The position numbers and the translations under genes were made by a program. A DNA stretch of 32,227 nt from an uncultured Nostoc sp. (GTDB lineage Bacteria; Cyanobacteriota; Cyanobacteriia; Cyanobacteriales; Nostocaceae), in assembly GCF_937863485.1 (NCBI RefSeq), contig NZ_CALMFY010000167.1, positions 1 to 32,227 of the forward strand. The letters are read 5' to 3'. This document shows positions 16,253-25,327 of the stretch, piece after piece (the first letter of the stretch is position 1; each line of letters starts with the position of its first letter). The notes beneath the pieces are model-generated. The model made no database searches and had not been told where the DNA came from. It worked only from the letters and a program-made list of their open reading frames with translations.

Positions 16253-17491
16253 CTAATCGACTAAAATATTTTTATGATTTCGTTGATATTCAAGAGTCAA
16301 AGATAACGACGTTGTGACATACATTAACCAATTCCAACTAGGAGTTAATAATCTGGCTTCTGAGAAATTCACTATGACAATGATAAGTAGCATCTGCATT
16401 GGCCAATAATCTTCCGGTTTTTTGGCGATATAAATAATTCGAGTCAATGCCATTACAAAAAACCGGACAAACCCTGCTACAAAAGTCAAAAAACCTAATA
16501 ACCCTAATTCTAACAATAGTTCTAAAAAACCATTGTGAGCATTACTTGCCCAATCATAAGTAGCTCTGAGATTAGATGCAGTATTACTAGTCCAAAATCC
16601 TGAAAATCCATAACCTAGCCAAGGTCTTTCCAAAATCTTGGAAATCACTAGCCCCCAGAGGTCAGAGCGTCCATTGAATGTAAGGTCTTTACCAGAAGTA
16701 CCAACTACAGTTTCAGCATTATTGAGAAGTAATATTGAAAAAATAATGAGTAACATTAAAGCTGAAGTTATCATAATAACTTGTAATTTATAATTAGTTT
16801 TTTTCAGGGATTTGTAGAAAGGTAAAAATAATATCATTGCTAATAGGATCGTTAAAGATGTTGTTGAACGTGAGAGAATAATTAGACATATAGATATCCC
16901 ACATAGTGCCCACATCAACCAGCGATATTGATGGCTACTAAGAGCAAGGTGTAAAAAGACTCCTGCGCTCCAAGCCATCATGTAACCTAATTCATTTTTA
17001 TGACCAAAAATTCCGCTCCACATATTTACTAATTCAGGTGATTGGTGAATATAACCTGGCATGAATGCAGAGAATATCATAGATAATAATGCCGCTACAC
17101 CAAGTGCCCAAGCTATTAGCCTCATTTGTTCCCTAAGGGGATAACGCATTGCCAAATAGATTGCAATAAAATATATTCTGATTAGACCTTTTATATCTTT
17201 TAGAGTAGAACTTAGGTCTTCTGACCACAATATAGAAAATATAACTATTGTTAGTAAAAAAAACTCTAATGGACTTTTGGTAATTACATAAATAAAACCT
17301 TTCCAGTATAAACTTATGAAATAAAATAAAATTAAATATGAAACTATATTCAAGAAAGTATCTACCTTATCGCCTCCAAGGGTAGACATAGAAATTTCTT
17401 GTGCAGGGTGGATTGTTAATGCCCCTACAGCAATGAGTAATAGCAAAATAGTTAATATTTTTTCTGTTAATTTTACCTTCATTGCTGACAT
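16253..17491 (-). CDS. O-antigen ligase / Wzy-like polysaccharide polymerase
   Basis: 412 residues with around ten hydrophobic segments spread over the length. Motifs typical of the O-antigen ligase/Wzy superfamily: GRSDLWGLVISKILERPWLGYGFSGFW and ASNAHNGFLELLLELGLLGFL in the large periplasmic loop and following helix. In a cluster with Wzx and a Wzc-like protein it is best read as the polymerase that joins lipid-linked repeat units on the periplasmic side; an O-antigen ligase function is the alternative. The start may be the first Met (17491) or the one three codons on; neither has an evident ribosome binding site. Confidence 0.88.
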   Translation of the reverse strand: MSAMKVKLTEKILTILLLLIAVGALTIHPAQEISMSTLGGDKVDTFLNIVSYLILFYFISLYWKGFIYVITKSPLEFFLLTIVIFSILWSEDLSSTLKDIKGLIRIYFIAIYLAMRYPLREQMRLIAWALGVAALLSMIFSAFMPGYIHQSPELVNMWSGIFGHKNELGYMMAWSAGVFLHLALSSHQYRWLMWALCGISICLIILSRSTTSLTILLAMILFLPFYKSLKKTNYKLQVIMITSALMLLIIFSILLLNNAETVVGTSGKDLTFNGRSDLWGLVISKILERPWLGYGFSGFWTSNTASNLRATYDWASNAHNGFLELLLELGLLGFLTFVAGFVRFFVMALTRIIYIAKKPEDYWPMQMLLIIVIVNFSEARLLTPSWNWLMYVTTSLSLTLEYQRNHKNILVD

Positions 17492-17519
17492 TTAATTTGT
17501 TAATTTACTAAATATATTA

Positions 17520-18446
17520 CTATTTTTTGATCGTTGAGTAATTCAATCTTTTCTTCACTTCCTCTTTAAAAATATCCAATGCAGTTGCTTTATAGACTGT
17601 TTTTTGGGTAAATTTATCTGCCTCTATATTCCTCACAATAAACGGTGGATGTTTTAAAGGAAATTCCATCGCTTGCATCGGCATATTGATGAAGGAAAAT
17701 TCTTGATTGGAAGTGAAATGAGTTGCGTCTGCACCAACACCAACATTAGAGATTAAATTAATATTGGGAATAATACTTAAGCTACCTTGTATCCAGCAAG
17801 CAAATGTCCATTGGTAATCCCAGGTTATACCTGTAGGATTGTTATAAACAGATTGAAATATTCGTCGCCAAAAATTTACTGCTTTTGGGTCTATAAGAAT
17901 ATCATGTAAAAGATTTTCTGCTTGTACCTCTTTCCAGAGTTTGATGGTCAAATCATAATGTTGCCAAGCACGTCTCCAACTTGCCCAACCCCAGCAGTGG
18001 TTATAGCGAGAAAAATAGTAACTGTAATTTGTGTGTTTTCGTCCCAATTGAAGATTTTGAGCAGAGATTGTCGCGATTCTAGTATCGTTTCTATATTTTT
18101 CCAGCAGTTCTTCACTAAATCTGAAAAATGTTGGGTGAGGGATACAATCATCTTCTAAAATAATTGCCTCTTCAACATTATTAAATACCCAATCTAAACC
18201 ACTAGATACTCGTTTTGCACAACCTAAGTTGATATTAGAATAATTCTTGATCACTTCGCAGTCCCAATCAACTCTCTCGATGATTGCCCGAGTTGCTTCA
18301 CACTTTTCTGCTTCACCTTCACGGTCAGTGCGGGGACCATCTGCAATTACAAAAAGTTTTGTTGGCTTGGCTTGGCGAATAGCATTAAAAACTTTCTCTG
18401 TTGTTTCTGGGCGCTTGAAAATAATAAAAGTTACTGCTGTTTGCAT
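17520..18446 (-). CDS. Glycosyltransferase family 2-like protein
   Basis: The open frame extends to 18548, but the ATG at 18446 (MQTAVTFIIFKRPETTEKVF) is preferred: it begins at the first beta-strand of the GT-A fold and avoids an 83-bp overlap with the Wzx gene. That gives 308 residues. FVIADGPR, NLGCAKRVSSGLDWVF and AIILEDDCIPHPTFF (metal-binding acidic residues) are visible, then the conserved RYNHCWGWASWRRAW segment shared by a widespread GT2-like family, some members annotated as haemolytic-protein-like. It probably adds a sugar to the repeat unit; no membrane anchor is seen. Confidence 0.85.
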   Translation of the reverse strand: MQTAVTFIIFKRPETTEKVFNAIRQAKPTKLFVIADGPRTDREGEAEKCEATRAIIERVDWDCEVIKNYSNINLGCAKRVSSGLDWVFNNVEEAIILEDDCIPHPTFFRFSEELLEKYRNDTRIATISAQNLQLGRKHTNYSYYFSRYNHCWGWASWRRAWQHYDLTIKLWKEVQAENLLHDILIDPKAVNFWRRIFQSVYNNPTGITWDYQWTFACWIQGSLSIIPNINLISNVGVGADATHFTSNQEFSFINMPMQAMEFPLKHPPFIVRNIEADKFTQKTVYKATALDIFKEEVKKRLNYSTIKK

Positions 18447-18465
18447 AAAGGTTAAATATAAACGA

Positions 18466-19788
18466 TCAATATTTGTAAAAAGTAAGAAGCGATCGCACCT
18501 GAATCTGAAATATTTTTTGTGTTCTTGAATCAAATGCATTGCATACAAAAGTAGCAGCAGCTTGAGAGATTATGGTTGCGATCGCAGCCCCAAGTCCTGC
18601 ATATTTAGGAATCAGTAATAAATTGAGAATAATGTTTAGTATGGCTCCAAATAAAGTCTTACCTAAAGAAACGTGGTTCAAACCTTCAGCAATAAACCAC
18701 GGTGATGTTGCAAGACCCATAAATACAAACAAAGAAGTCCAAATATGAACTGCTAATATTGGCCCCGCTTCTGCATATCCACTTCCAAACATCACCATAA
18801 TTATATTGTCAGACAGAAATGTCATTGGAAGAGCAATTGCCAAAGATATACATGTCATTAAACTGAGTAATTGTCCTATTCTGTGATAGTAAAGACTTTC
18901 TGATTTTTCCTTGGCTGCATAAATTGCAGGAGCAACAGAAGAAACAATAGCTGCCGGAATAAAATACCAAATTTCAGAAATACGCACAGCAGCAGAATAA
19001 ACTCCAACCTCGCTATCTCCGATCATTTGACCTAACATCACCTGATCGATTCTCATAAAAATCATGATAGCGAAGCCCGAAAAAATTAGAGGTAAACTCT
19101 CTTTCAAAAGAGTTTTGGCAGCCGCAAAACTCCAACGCCATAACCACAATGAAGACCCTTTGAGTTGGTAAACAATCAGCAAGCTAATTGCACTCATCGC
19201 AAATTCTGCTAACGTTACCCAAGCAAAAGCTAGCAATGGTGCTTTTGTTAAAATTAGTGCAATTTTGATGACACTATTTAGGAGAAATGCTGTGTTCTTA
19301 GCAATCACAGTGTATTTTGACTGCACCTGTGATTGAAACCACAGTTCAATAGTATCAGCCGCCCTAAAAATTCCTGCCATTCCTAAAATTGCAACTAGCC
19401 ATATCTTCAGTGTTTCATGCTCACCTAAGAAAAACATAGTGCTAACTGCTAATAAGACAGAAGCAATTCCACCCAGCAATTTTAGCCAAAAAGTGGTTCC
19501 TAAAATTTCCTCTTTGTTTGATGATTGACGGACAATATGGCGAACTACTACATCGTCCAGTCCTAAAGTGAAAATTGGGCTAAATAAGCTAACAAAAGCT
19601 AAAGCATAGTTAAAGAGACCATACTGCTGTACTCCTAAATACCGTGCTACCCATACTCCTACGACCAAGCTTGCACCCATACGTAGAATGCGGTCAGCAA
19701 ACAACCAACCTGTATTGGCAATAATTGCGCGCAGTCCAGAACGAGATTTAAATTTTGATAAATTTTTAAATTTTAATTTACTTAACAT
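18466..19788 (-). CDS. Wzx-type oligosaccharide flippase (MOP/MATE superfamily)
   Basis: 440 residues with about twelve hydrophobic helices. The opening NTGWLFADRILRMGASLVVGVWVARYLGVQQYGLFNYALAF is the usual N-terminal signature of Wzx/RfbX flippases. It should flip undecaprenyl-diphosphate-linked repeat units from cytoplasm to periplasm for the Wzy-like polymerase encoded two genes downstream. Its 3' end overlaps the nominal upstream extension of the next gene, which supports the shorter start chosen there. The last residues (QIQVRSLLTFYKY) fit a normal length, so it looks complete. Confidence 0.93.
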   Translation of the reverse strand: MLSKLKFKNLSKFKSRSGLRAIIANTGWLFADRILRMGASLVVGVWVARYLGVQQYGLFNYALAFVSLFSPIFTLGLDDVVVRHIVRQSSNKEEILGTTFWLKLLGGIASVLLAVSTMFFLGEHETLKIWLVAILGMAGIFRAADTIELWFQSQVQSKYTVIAKNTAFLLNSVIKIALILTKAPLLAFAWVTLAEFAMSAISLLIVYQLKGSSLWLWRWSFAAAKTLLKESLPLIFSGFAIMIFMRIDQVMLGQMIGDSEVGVYSAAVRISEIWYFIPAAIVSSVAPAIYAAKEKSESLYYHRIGQLLSLMTCISLAIALPMTFLSDNIIMVMFGSGYAEAGPILAVHIWTSLFVFMGLATSPWFIAEGLNHVSLGKTLFGAILNIILNLLLIPKYAGLGAAIATIISQAAATFVCNAFDSRTQKIFQIQVRSLLTFYKY

Positions 19789-19895
19789 TATTTTTATAAA
19801 TTAATTATTTAAAATTCTCTATTTTTTTCAATATTGTGAATTTTTTTACAGATAAAATAACGTACATTTATGCATGAATTTACATTATTTATCGC

Positions 19896-20849
19896 TTATA
19901 AAGTTTTTAATTTACCAGTCATAAAAGTTTTAAAAAAGTAGCTAGATAATAACACTATGCCCTTGATTTTCCAAAAAAAACTATGCTCAAATAAAAATAT
20001 TATTTTTAAATATAAAATAAAATCTTTATATTTTGGACATGGGATTGTTTTTAACTCATTGAGAGATGTGAAAGCTAAGAATAATGGTGAACTAAGATTA
20101 TTTTTTTGCAGAATGTAATTAAATAGGGAATTGCGTTTCCAGAACCTTTTGTATTCATAGTTGTTGTCTATATTTAAAAAATTTTTATTATGATACTGGT
20201 TATTTTGATGGATTCTATACATTACTAAAGGTTTAGACAGGTAAAACTTTTTAGCTCCTACTAAAGAAGCTCCCCAGATCAGACAGTCATCAGCCCTTAC
20301 ACGCCAATCTTCTATATATGGAATAGGTAAAAATTTTCTGATTATTTCTCTACGTATTGATAATGTTGAAGTTATGGAACCAATCCATTCACCATTATAT
20401 AAAGTTCTGATTACTGAATAACCCAAATCTAAATCAACTGCATCACTTTGAAACGTTCCTTCTACTGCTCCAAATTTTTTATACGCACAAAATAGAAAAT
20501 CACATTCACTACGTCCCTTATAAAACTTTAAGGTGGTTTCTAAATATTGAGGTTCATAAATATCATCTGCATCTAAAAAAAAGATAATGTCCCCAGTTGC
20601 AGCTAAAAATCCTTCGTTAAAGGATGATAATTGTCCTTGATTTTTTTCTTTTAAGATAGATTTAACATTAGCTACTTGAGTAAATTTAGTGATGACTTCC
20701 GCAGAATTATCTGTGGATGCGTCATCAACAATAATAATTTCATCAAATTTCACTGTTTGATTTAAAGCGCTATCAATTGCCTCTGATAAAAATTCAGCGT
20801 AATTGTAATTATTAATTAAACAAGATGTTTTGATTTGATTTTTATCCAT
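19896..20849 (-). CDS. Glycosyltransferase family 2
   Basis: 317 residues. GT-A landmarks: SCLINNYNYAEFLSEAIDSALNQT, FDEIIIVDDASTDNSAEVI, NQGQLSSFNEGF and GDIIFFLDADDIYEPQYL with the D-A-D metal motif, then WRVRADDCLIWGAS at the catalytic-base region. It transfers a sugar in assembly of the repeat unit. Codon use is noticeably AT-rich with many A and T runs toward the 3' end compared with nifJ or alaS, which suggests the gene was exchanged into the cluster, as is common for such genes. It sits between the kinase/copolymerase and wzx. Confidence 0.92.
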   Translation of the reverse strand: MDKNQIKTSCLINNYNYAEFLSEAIDSALNQTVKFDEIIIVDDASTDNSAEVITKFTQVANVKSILKEKNQGQLSSFNEGFLAATGDIIFFLDADDIYEPQYLETTLKFYKGRSECDFLFCAYKKFGAVEGTFQSDAVDLDLGYSVIRTLYNGEWIGSITSTLSIRREIIRKFLPIPYIEDWRVRADDCLIWGASLVGAKKFYLSKPLVMYRIHQNNQYHNKNFLNIDNNYEYKRFWKRNSLFNYILQKNNLSSPLFLAFTSLNELKTIPCPKYKDFILYLKIIFLFEHSFFWKIKGIVLLSSYFFKTFMTGKLKTL

Positions 20850-20928
20850 GTAAAAATTTCTTGCTCATAAAAATAAAAGGGATTGAGATAGTTGTAGTAA
20901 GGATCGCTTTCACGATTTATAGGATAAC

Positions 20929-22215
20929 TTAACGCTCTTTAGAAAATTTTGTTAAGCTACTAGATACTAAATCTTGTTCAATTTGTCGTTTTTTGGTGTC
21001 ATAAAAATAATTATTAGGTTCATTTTTAGTATTCACACCATTGATGACTATCCCTAACACCTTCTGACCTGACTGCGTTAAAAACTCTTTAGCTGAATTC
21101 GCACTGTTAAGGTCAACCACTCCAGGACGAACAACTAATAAGATACCGTCAGTCAGGGTACTTAAAACAGCAGCATCTGCTATTCCTGATAGAGGAGGAG
21201 TATCAAAAATTACAAAATCGTAATCTCTTCCGAAGTCACTAACTAATATTGCCATCCGTTGAGAATCTAGCATTGCTACCGGATTGGGAGGCAAAGCTCC
21301 GGAAGTAAGAACCTCAAGATTAGGCATCACTTCTTGCACAGCTGCATCTAAAGAAACTTGACCAACAAGGACATTACTTAGTCCCATTGTATTTGTTAGC
21401 CCCCAGATATGATGCTGTATGGGATGACGCATATCTGCATCCACCAATAACACCCGACGCCCGGACTGAGCCATAGTTACAGCTAAATTTGCAGATACGT
21501 CAGACTTTCCTTCTTTGGCAACGGAACTTGTAACTACAATGCTTTTGAGCGGTTTATCAGAACGGAGGAACTTCAAGTTCACTTGTAGTATTTGGTATGC
21601 GTTACCAAGAGGGAAGTAAGGAATATCTCTGCCAATGATTTTGGGAATAGCTCTATCAAGTCCTGCTATAGAAGAATGATCTTTACCATTTCTACCTTGT
21701 GTGGGAATCACTCCCAAAATACTGTATTTCAAGACTTCTTTGGCTTCTTTAACAGTTTTCACCGAGCGGTCTATCAAGTCTAAACTAAAGGCGACAATGA
21801 TACCTAAGAAAAGACCAATTCCTCCTCCACCAACAATAAACAGGATTTTGCGAGGCCCTTCTCCTTTTTCCGGGATTAAGGCATAGGAAATGACACGAGC
21901 ATTAGGAATTTTTTGGTTCTGTGCAATATCAATTTCTTGGCGTTTGTTTAAGAGCGTTTCGTAAGTTGTTTGAGCTGCTTTCAGTTTCCGTTCTAGTTCT
22001 CGTTGATTCTGTTCTAGCCTTGGCAAATTATTTGCTCGTTTAATGTAAGCATCTTGCTGTCGCTGGAGTGTGCCAATTTGTCTTTCTAGACCAACGCGGT
22101 CTGCCTGAGCACGAGTAATATCTGCAATTAGGCTTTGCCGCAGTTGTCCAACCTGCAAACTTCTCTCTGTTATCTGCGCTGTACCAGCGACTTGTGTTGT
22201 CCGCTGTTTTAGCAA
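20929..22215 (-). CDS. C-terminal part of a Wzc-like polysaccharide copolymerase/tyrosine kinase (frameshifted)
   Basis: 428 residues that continue the protein encoded at 22220-23134. They contain the rest of the periplasmic coiled coil (to about residue 95), the second membrane helix (about 124-145), and a BY-kinase domain: Walker A SSVAKEGKSDVSANLA (K237), Walker A' VLLVDADMRHP (256-264) and Walker B FVIFDTPP (334-341). The C-terminal tail has only two tyrosines (NNYFYD), fewer than the usual cluster. The nominal TTG start at 22215 lies in the middle of the coiled coil, and codons further upstream (VVALKS) keep reading in frame, so this is not a natural start. Such proteins control chain length and export through autophosphorylation. 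Whether a product is made depends on the frameshift. Confidence 0.9.
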   Translation of the reverse strand: MLKQRTTQVAGTAQITERSLQVGQLRQSLIADITRAQADRVGLERQIGTLQRQQDAYIKRANNLPRLEQNQRELERKLKAAQTTYETLLNKRQEIDIAQNQKIPNARVISYALIPEKGEGPRKILFIVGGGGIGLFLGIIVAFSLDLIDRSVKTVKEAKEVLKYSILGVIPTQGRNGKDHSSIAGLDRAIPKIIGRDIPYFPLGNAYQILQVNLKFLRSDKPLKSIVVTSSVAKEGKSDVSANLAVTMAQSGRRVLLVDADMRHPIQHHIWGLTNTMGLSNVLVGQVSLDAAVQEVMPNLEVLTSGALPPNPVAMLDSQRMAILVSDFGRDYDFVIFDTPPLSGIADAAVLSTLTDGILLVVRPGVVDLNSANSAKEFLTQSGQKVLGIVINGVNTKNEPNNYFYDTKKRQIEQDLVSSSLTKFSKER

Positions 22216-22219
22216 GCTC

Positions 22220-23134
22220 TTAAGAGCTACGACTGTTTTCTTCTAAGCTGGTGATTGTAGGGTGTTCAGGTTCAAAACGGGTACGCTCTAGTGCCAGTTG
22301 GCTTTCTGTTTCTTGGAGTTGGGCAAGCACTTTTTGAACTCCAGGTGCTTGACTCAATTCAGATGAGATTACACCTTGCTGTGAATCTACCTGAGCTTCA
22401 CTACCTAACTGTTCTAAACGACCTTTGACATCATCTAGTTGAGCTAATGCTTGAGAAATTTGGTTTCCTAACTTGGAAATTGTATCGACTGCTGCGGTTG
22501 CTTCTTGTTCTAGGACAACAACTTTATTCGTTTCTTTAAATAGCCGCAGTTTTGATTCGGCTCTTCTGACAATTTCTTCAGCTTTAGGTACTTCCGTTAC
22601 AAGAACCTCTTTGGCTGTCCGCGCTTCATTCTGATTAGCCTTGATATTTAGGTCGATATAACTGTCGATAACTTCATTGACGATTTTGGCAGCCAGTTCC
22701 GGATCACCGCCTTGATAAGAAAGTTGTACAACATCAGTGCCTTTGATTCCTTCTATTTTTAGTTGTTTTGCCAAACTGGGAATCGAGAGTAGTTTCCCTT
22801 GATTATCTTTGAGGTTGAGGGAATTAATTGTTTTCTCAATCACTGGATTTGATCCAATAACTTTCACCTGAGTTTCCAGGGGATTGTCGTTCATATTCAG
22901 AGCTTCTAGGCGTCCTATGTCTTCTGGTAAGCCTGTGAGGGAGGAAGAGCGATTTGTTTTAATCATCAAACTTCCTTCTGCCTTGTATGAAGGTTTTTGT
23001 GAAAATGCATACAAGCATCCAAAGGCAACAGATATGGCAACAATTCCGACTAGAGGTAGCCAACGGCGTTGAAAAACTTCTAAGTATTTCTGAATATTTA
23101 CTTCTTCAAAGTTGGGCAAAGATTCCATCGTCAT
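22220..23134 (-). CDS. N-terminal part of a Wzc-like polysaccharide copolymerase/tyrosine kinase (frameshifted)
   Basis: 304 residues. A short cytoplasmic N-terminus (NFEEVNIQKYLEVFQRRW) is followed by the first membrane helix (LPLVGIVAISVAFGCLYAF), the Wzz-type chain-length domain (YKAEGSLMIKT through DPELAAKIVNEVIDSYIDLN) and part of the periplasmic coiled coil, ending at HPTITSLEENSRSS and a TAA at 22220-22222. Skipping one base near 22234 reads on as VVALKSLLKQRTTQV into the next frame, giving a single protein of about 730 residues, the normal cyanobacterial size. First gene of the minus-strand cluster. Start could be the first or third codon (MTMESLP). Confidence 0.9.
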   Translation of the reverse strand: MTMESLPNFEEVNIQKYLEVFQRRWLPLVGIVAISVAFGCLYAFSQKPSYKAEGSLMIKTNRSSSLTGLPEDIGRLEALNMNDNPLETQVKVIGSNPVIEKTINSLNLKDNQGKLLSIPSLAKQLKIEGIKGTDVVQLSYQGGDPELAAKIVNEVIDSYIDLNIKANQNEARTAKEVLVTEVPKAEEIVRRAESKLRLFKETNKVVVLEQEATAAVDTISKLGNQISQALAQLDDVKGRLEQLGSEAQVDSQQGVISSELSQAPGVQKVLAQLQETESQLALERTRFEPEHPTITSLEENSRSS

Positions 23135-24389
23135 ATATATGCAAATTTTTATAAAAAAAGACTATTTCCTGACAGCAGATTTTTCTCAGTATTTTCCTGG
23201 CAGTAGCACTGTAGCCGACTTCGCGATGGTAATATTTGCGTTAATTGTCAGCTAATGCCTTTTTACTGAGGTTGTTCAATAGGTGAAGTAGACTAATAGT
23301 TTTACCAGTCGCAATTTTAACTTAGATTGCTTGATATTATCCTGAGAGTAAAAACAGGATAACTAACAGCTTTCTCCATGTTTAGTGGATTTCTATTTTT
23401 GGGATTAACTTAGTTTTGTGTTAGTAATGATGCAAGTATTGATTAATAATCTAATACTCAACATCATATTATGTAAGAACACTGAATTGCGTAACTTTAC
23501 AAAAAATTCATAGAACATGCTGTATATTAGCTGGCGATTTACTGATTTTGAAAAGACAAGAGGAATTAATTACTTAAGGGTAAGGAATAGAACCATTGTG
23601 CCAGCCTACAAGCAATGGAACAACTTCAGAGATAGGCTTTGTCCAGTTAAAGTAGACACTTGGAAAGACTGGATGGATATTTACGTAAGCTGCTTAAAAG
23701 CTTTCAGGAACAATTAATTATTGCTCTGAATAATGGTCAATCTTGGGAACGATAGGGGACTGGCAATATTAAGATTGTGTGATTTTAGTATTGAACTTGT
23801 AAAGACTTGCTATCAGTTTAATTTGCCTAGACTGGTGAAAGACTTTTTTTAATTTTGCTTGAGGTGTGGAAATTACAACACAGTGAGCCTTCCAAAGTTT
23901 ATCTAATATTGTAGTATAAATGTAACCTATTGGTAATATATAGGAGAGATAAACGGCTAGTAAGTCAGTTGGGACAATAAAACCAAACTATGTTAATAAA
24001 TATAAATTAGGCTACAACCCTCTTTTCGCCTGCCTTTTATGAAGTTTGATGGACGGAAGCTAGCGCTCAAACTTCTCTCTGCCTCCTGCCTTGTGCCAAC
24101 AACAAATTTTTACGCTTACCTAGCTATTAATACGCCTAACAGAATATGAGTTAGTACAGTTGTAGCAGCAAGCAGATAACAGGCAAGTGTCAAATTTCGA
24201 TGTGGTTAGAGCATGAATTGCTCAATAGCCTCCTCCCAGACAAAAGTCTACATCTGATTAGACTTCACTATATTTTTAATGAAGTTTAGCTATACTTCTT
24301 ACTAACTGTGTTAATTTGAAGGACTCAAACCAGGCTGCTATTTTTTTGTTTCTGTATCTAGCCAATTGTAATTATTAAACTGATATTAA
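23135..24389. other. Long intergenic region upstream of the exopolysaccharide cluster
   Basis: About 1.25 kb, AT-rich, separating the minus-strand cluster from plus-strand genes. It must carry the promoter of the cluster, probably within 23135-23520, but no motif was convincing. One short tryptophan-rich frame (23517-23717) is listed separately. A stretch near 24030-24110 (CTCTTTTCGCCTGCC..., CTTCTCTCTGCCTCCTGCC) resembles dispersed repeats. No tRNA or transposase was seen. Confidence 0.7.
23517..23717 (+). CDS. Small hypothetical protein or gene fragment
   Basis: 66 residues, rich in aromatic and charged residues (SWRFTDFEKTRG, YKQWNNFRDRLCP, TWKDWMDIY). That composition is unlike the low-complexity frames of the repeats and could be real coding sequence or the tail of a lost gene. 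No ribosome binding site, no domain recognised, and no neighbour within 350 bp. Confidence 0.28.
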   Translation: MLYISWRFTDFEKTRGINYLRVRNRTIVPAYKQWNNFRDRLCPVKVDTWKDWMDIYVSCLKAFRNN

Positions 24390-24407
24390 ATGTTAAAAAA
24401 TCGAATT

Positions 24408-24824
24408 ATGAAATCCTCTTCCATCATCTTAGTCGTTGTGATTAGCGCACTTACTCTCTCCCAGAGTGCCTATGCTAACCAAGAGAATGTTCCCATGACA
24501 ACAGGCGATGCTCTGAAGGAGCCGTTTCACGATCGCAATCAGGCTGAAGTTTTATTGACGGAACCAGCCACGATTAACACTACATGGAGTAATTTTATCG
24601 GACAGACTAATAATCGAAAACAAACTGCTGAATCAATTTCGCTAGTGCGGGAGCGAGGATGCGAAAAAATCAACCCGCTTGAGTTCATCAATAACCCAGA
24701 GGCTTTCTTTAAGCAATGTCAGAAACCAACAAATACCCAAAGTTCTCACAGTAGTGAGCCAATTGAGTATCTTAAGGTTCCTAAACTCGATTCTGGTATT
24801 AGTGTGACAGTCACTAAGTTTTGA
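24408..24824 (+). CDS. Small secreted protein of unknown function
   Basis: 138 residues from the ATG at 24408 (MKSSSIILVVVISALTLSQSAYA); an ATG six codons upstream at 24390 is possible. The start gives a clear Sec signal peptide with a lysine, a hydrophobic core and an AYA cleavage site before NQENVP. The mature part (about 115 residues) is hydrophilic, with no cysteine pair that suggests a lipobox, two isolated cysteines (RGCEKINP and FKQCQKP) that could form a disulfide, and no recognised domain. It is followed after 74 bp by the deaminase-like gene on the same strand. Function unknown; presumably periplasmic or exported. Confidence 0.7.
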   Translation: MKSSSIILVVVISALTLSQSAYANQENVPMTTGDALKEPFHDRNQAEVLLTEPATINTTWSNFIGQTNNRKQTAESISLVRERGCEKINPLEFINNPEAFFKQCQKPTNTQSSHSSEPIEYLKVPKLDSGISVTVTKF

Positions 24825-24898
24825 TATAATAACTTTTTTAACAAGAGATAACTAATTCTTAGTAGTGTAATTTATCTAGATAATTTCTGCTAATACAT

Positions 24899-25327
24899 AT
24901 GGATGAAATATTTATGCTGGCTGCTTTAGCTCAAAGCAGAAAAGCTTTGCCGGAATGTTTACCCAACCCACCAGTAGGCTGTGTGATCGTAGATGCCCAA
25001 GAGATAGTAGCTCAAGGATACACACGGACACCAGGAAAACACCATGCTGAGGCTGACGCACTTAACCAGATTCGAGACAAAGCTTTCGACTTCTTGAAAA
25101 TGTATGTAACTCTTGAACCTTGTTCTTTTCATGGACGCACACCCGCATGTGCTTTAGCGATCGCTCAAGATCGGCGGATACATGAAATATATGTATCTAT
25201 ACTTGATCCAGACCCCCGTAATAATGGTCAAGGATTAGACATTCTCAGAAACGCAGGAAAGACAGTTAATGTCGGGTTATGCGCCAATGATGTGAATGCT
25301 TTTCTTAACCAATATCTAATAAAGTGA
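24899..25327 (+). CDS. Stand-alone RibD-type deaminase domain protein
   Basis: 142 residues that match only the N-terminal, zinc-dependent deaminase half of RibD (diaminohydroxyphosphoribosylaminopyrimidine deaminase, second step of riboflavin synthesis). Zinc ligands are present: H49-A-E51 with the catalytic Glu, and P74-C75 ... C84 in LEPCSFHGRTPAC. The RibD signatures PNPPVGCVIV and GRTPAC are kept. The C-terminal reductase domain (normally some 200 further residues) is absent and the frame ends cleanly at TGA, so this is either a stand-alone deaminase acting with a separate reductase or a deaminase with another substrate. No riboflavin genes are nearby. Start ATG 24899 without an obvious ribosome binding site. 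Confidence 0.88.
   Translation: MDEIFMLAALAQSRKALPECLPNPPVGCVIVDAQEIVAQGYTRTPGKHHAEADALNQIRDKAFDFLKMYVTLEPCSFHGRTPACALAIAQDRRIHEIYVSILDPDPRNNGQGLDILRNAGKTVNVGLCANDVNAFLNQYLIK

Noticed and set aside
22200..22250. Programmed -1 ribosomal frameshift in the Wzc-like gene
   Set aside because: The frame change needed is +1, and no classical slippery heptamer for -1 shifting would give it; a one-base indel is simpler.
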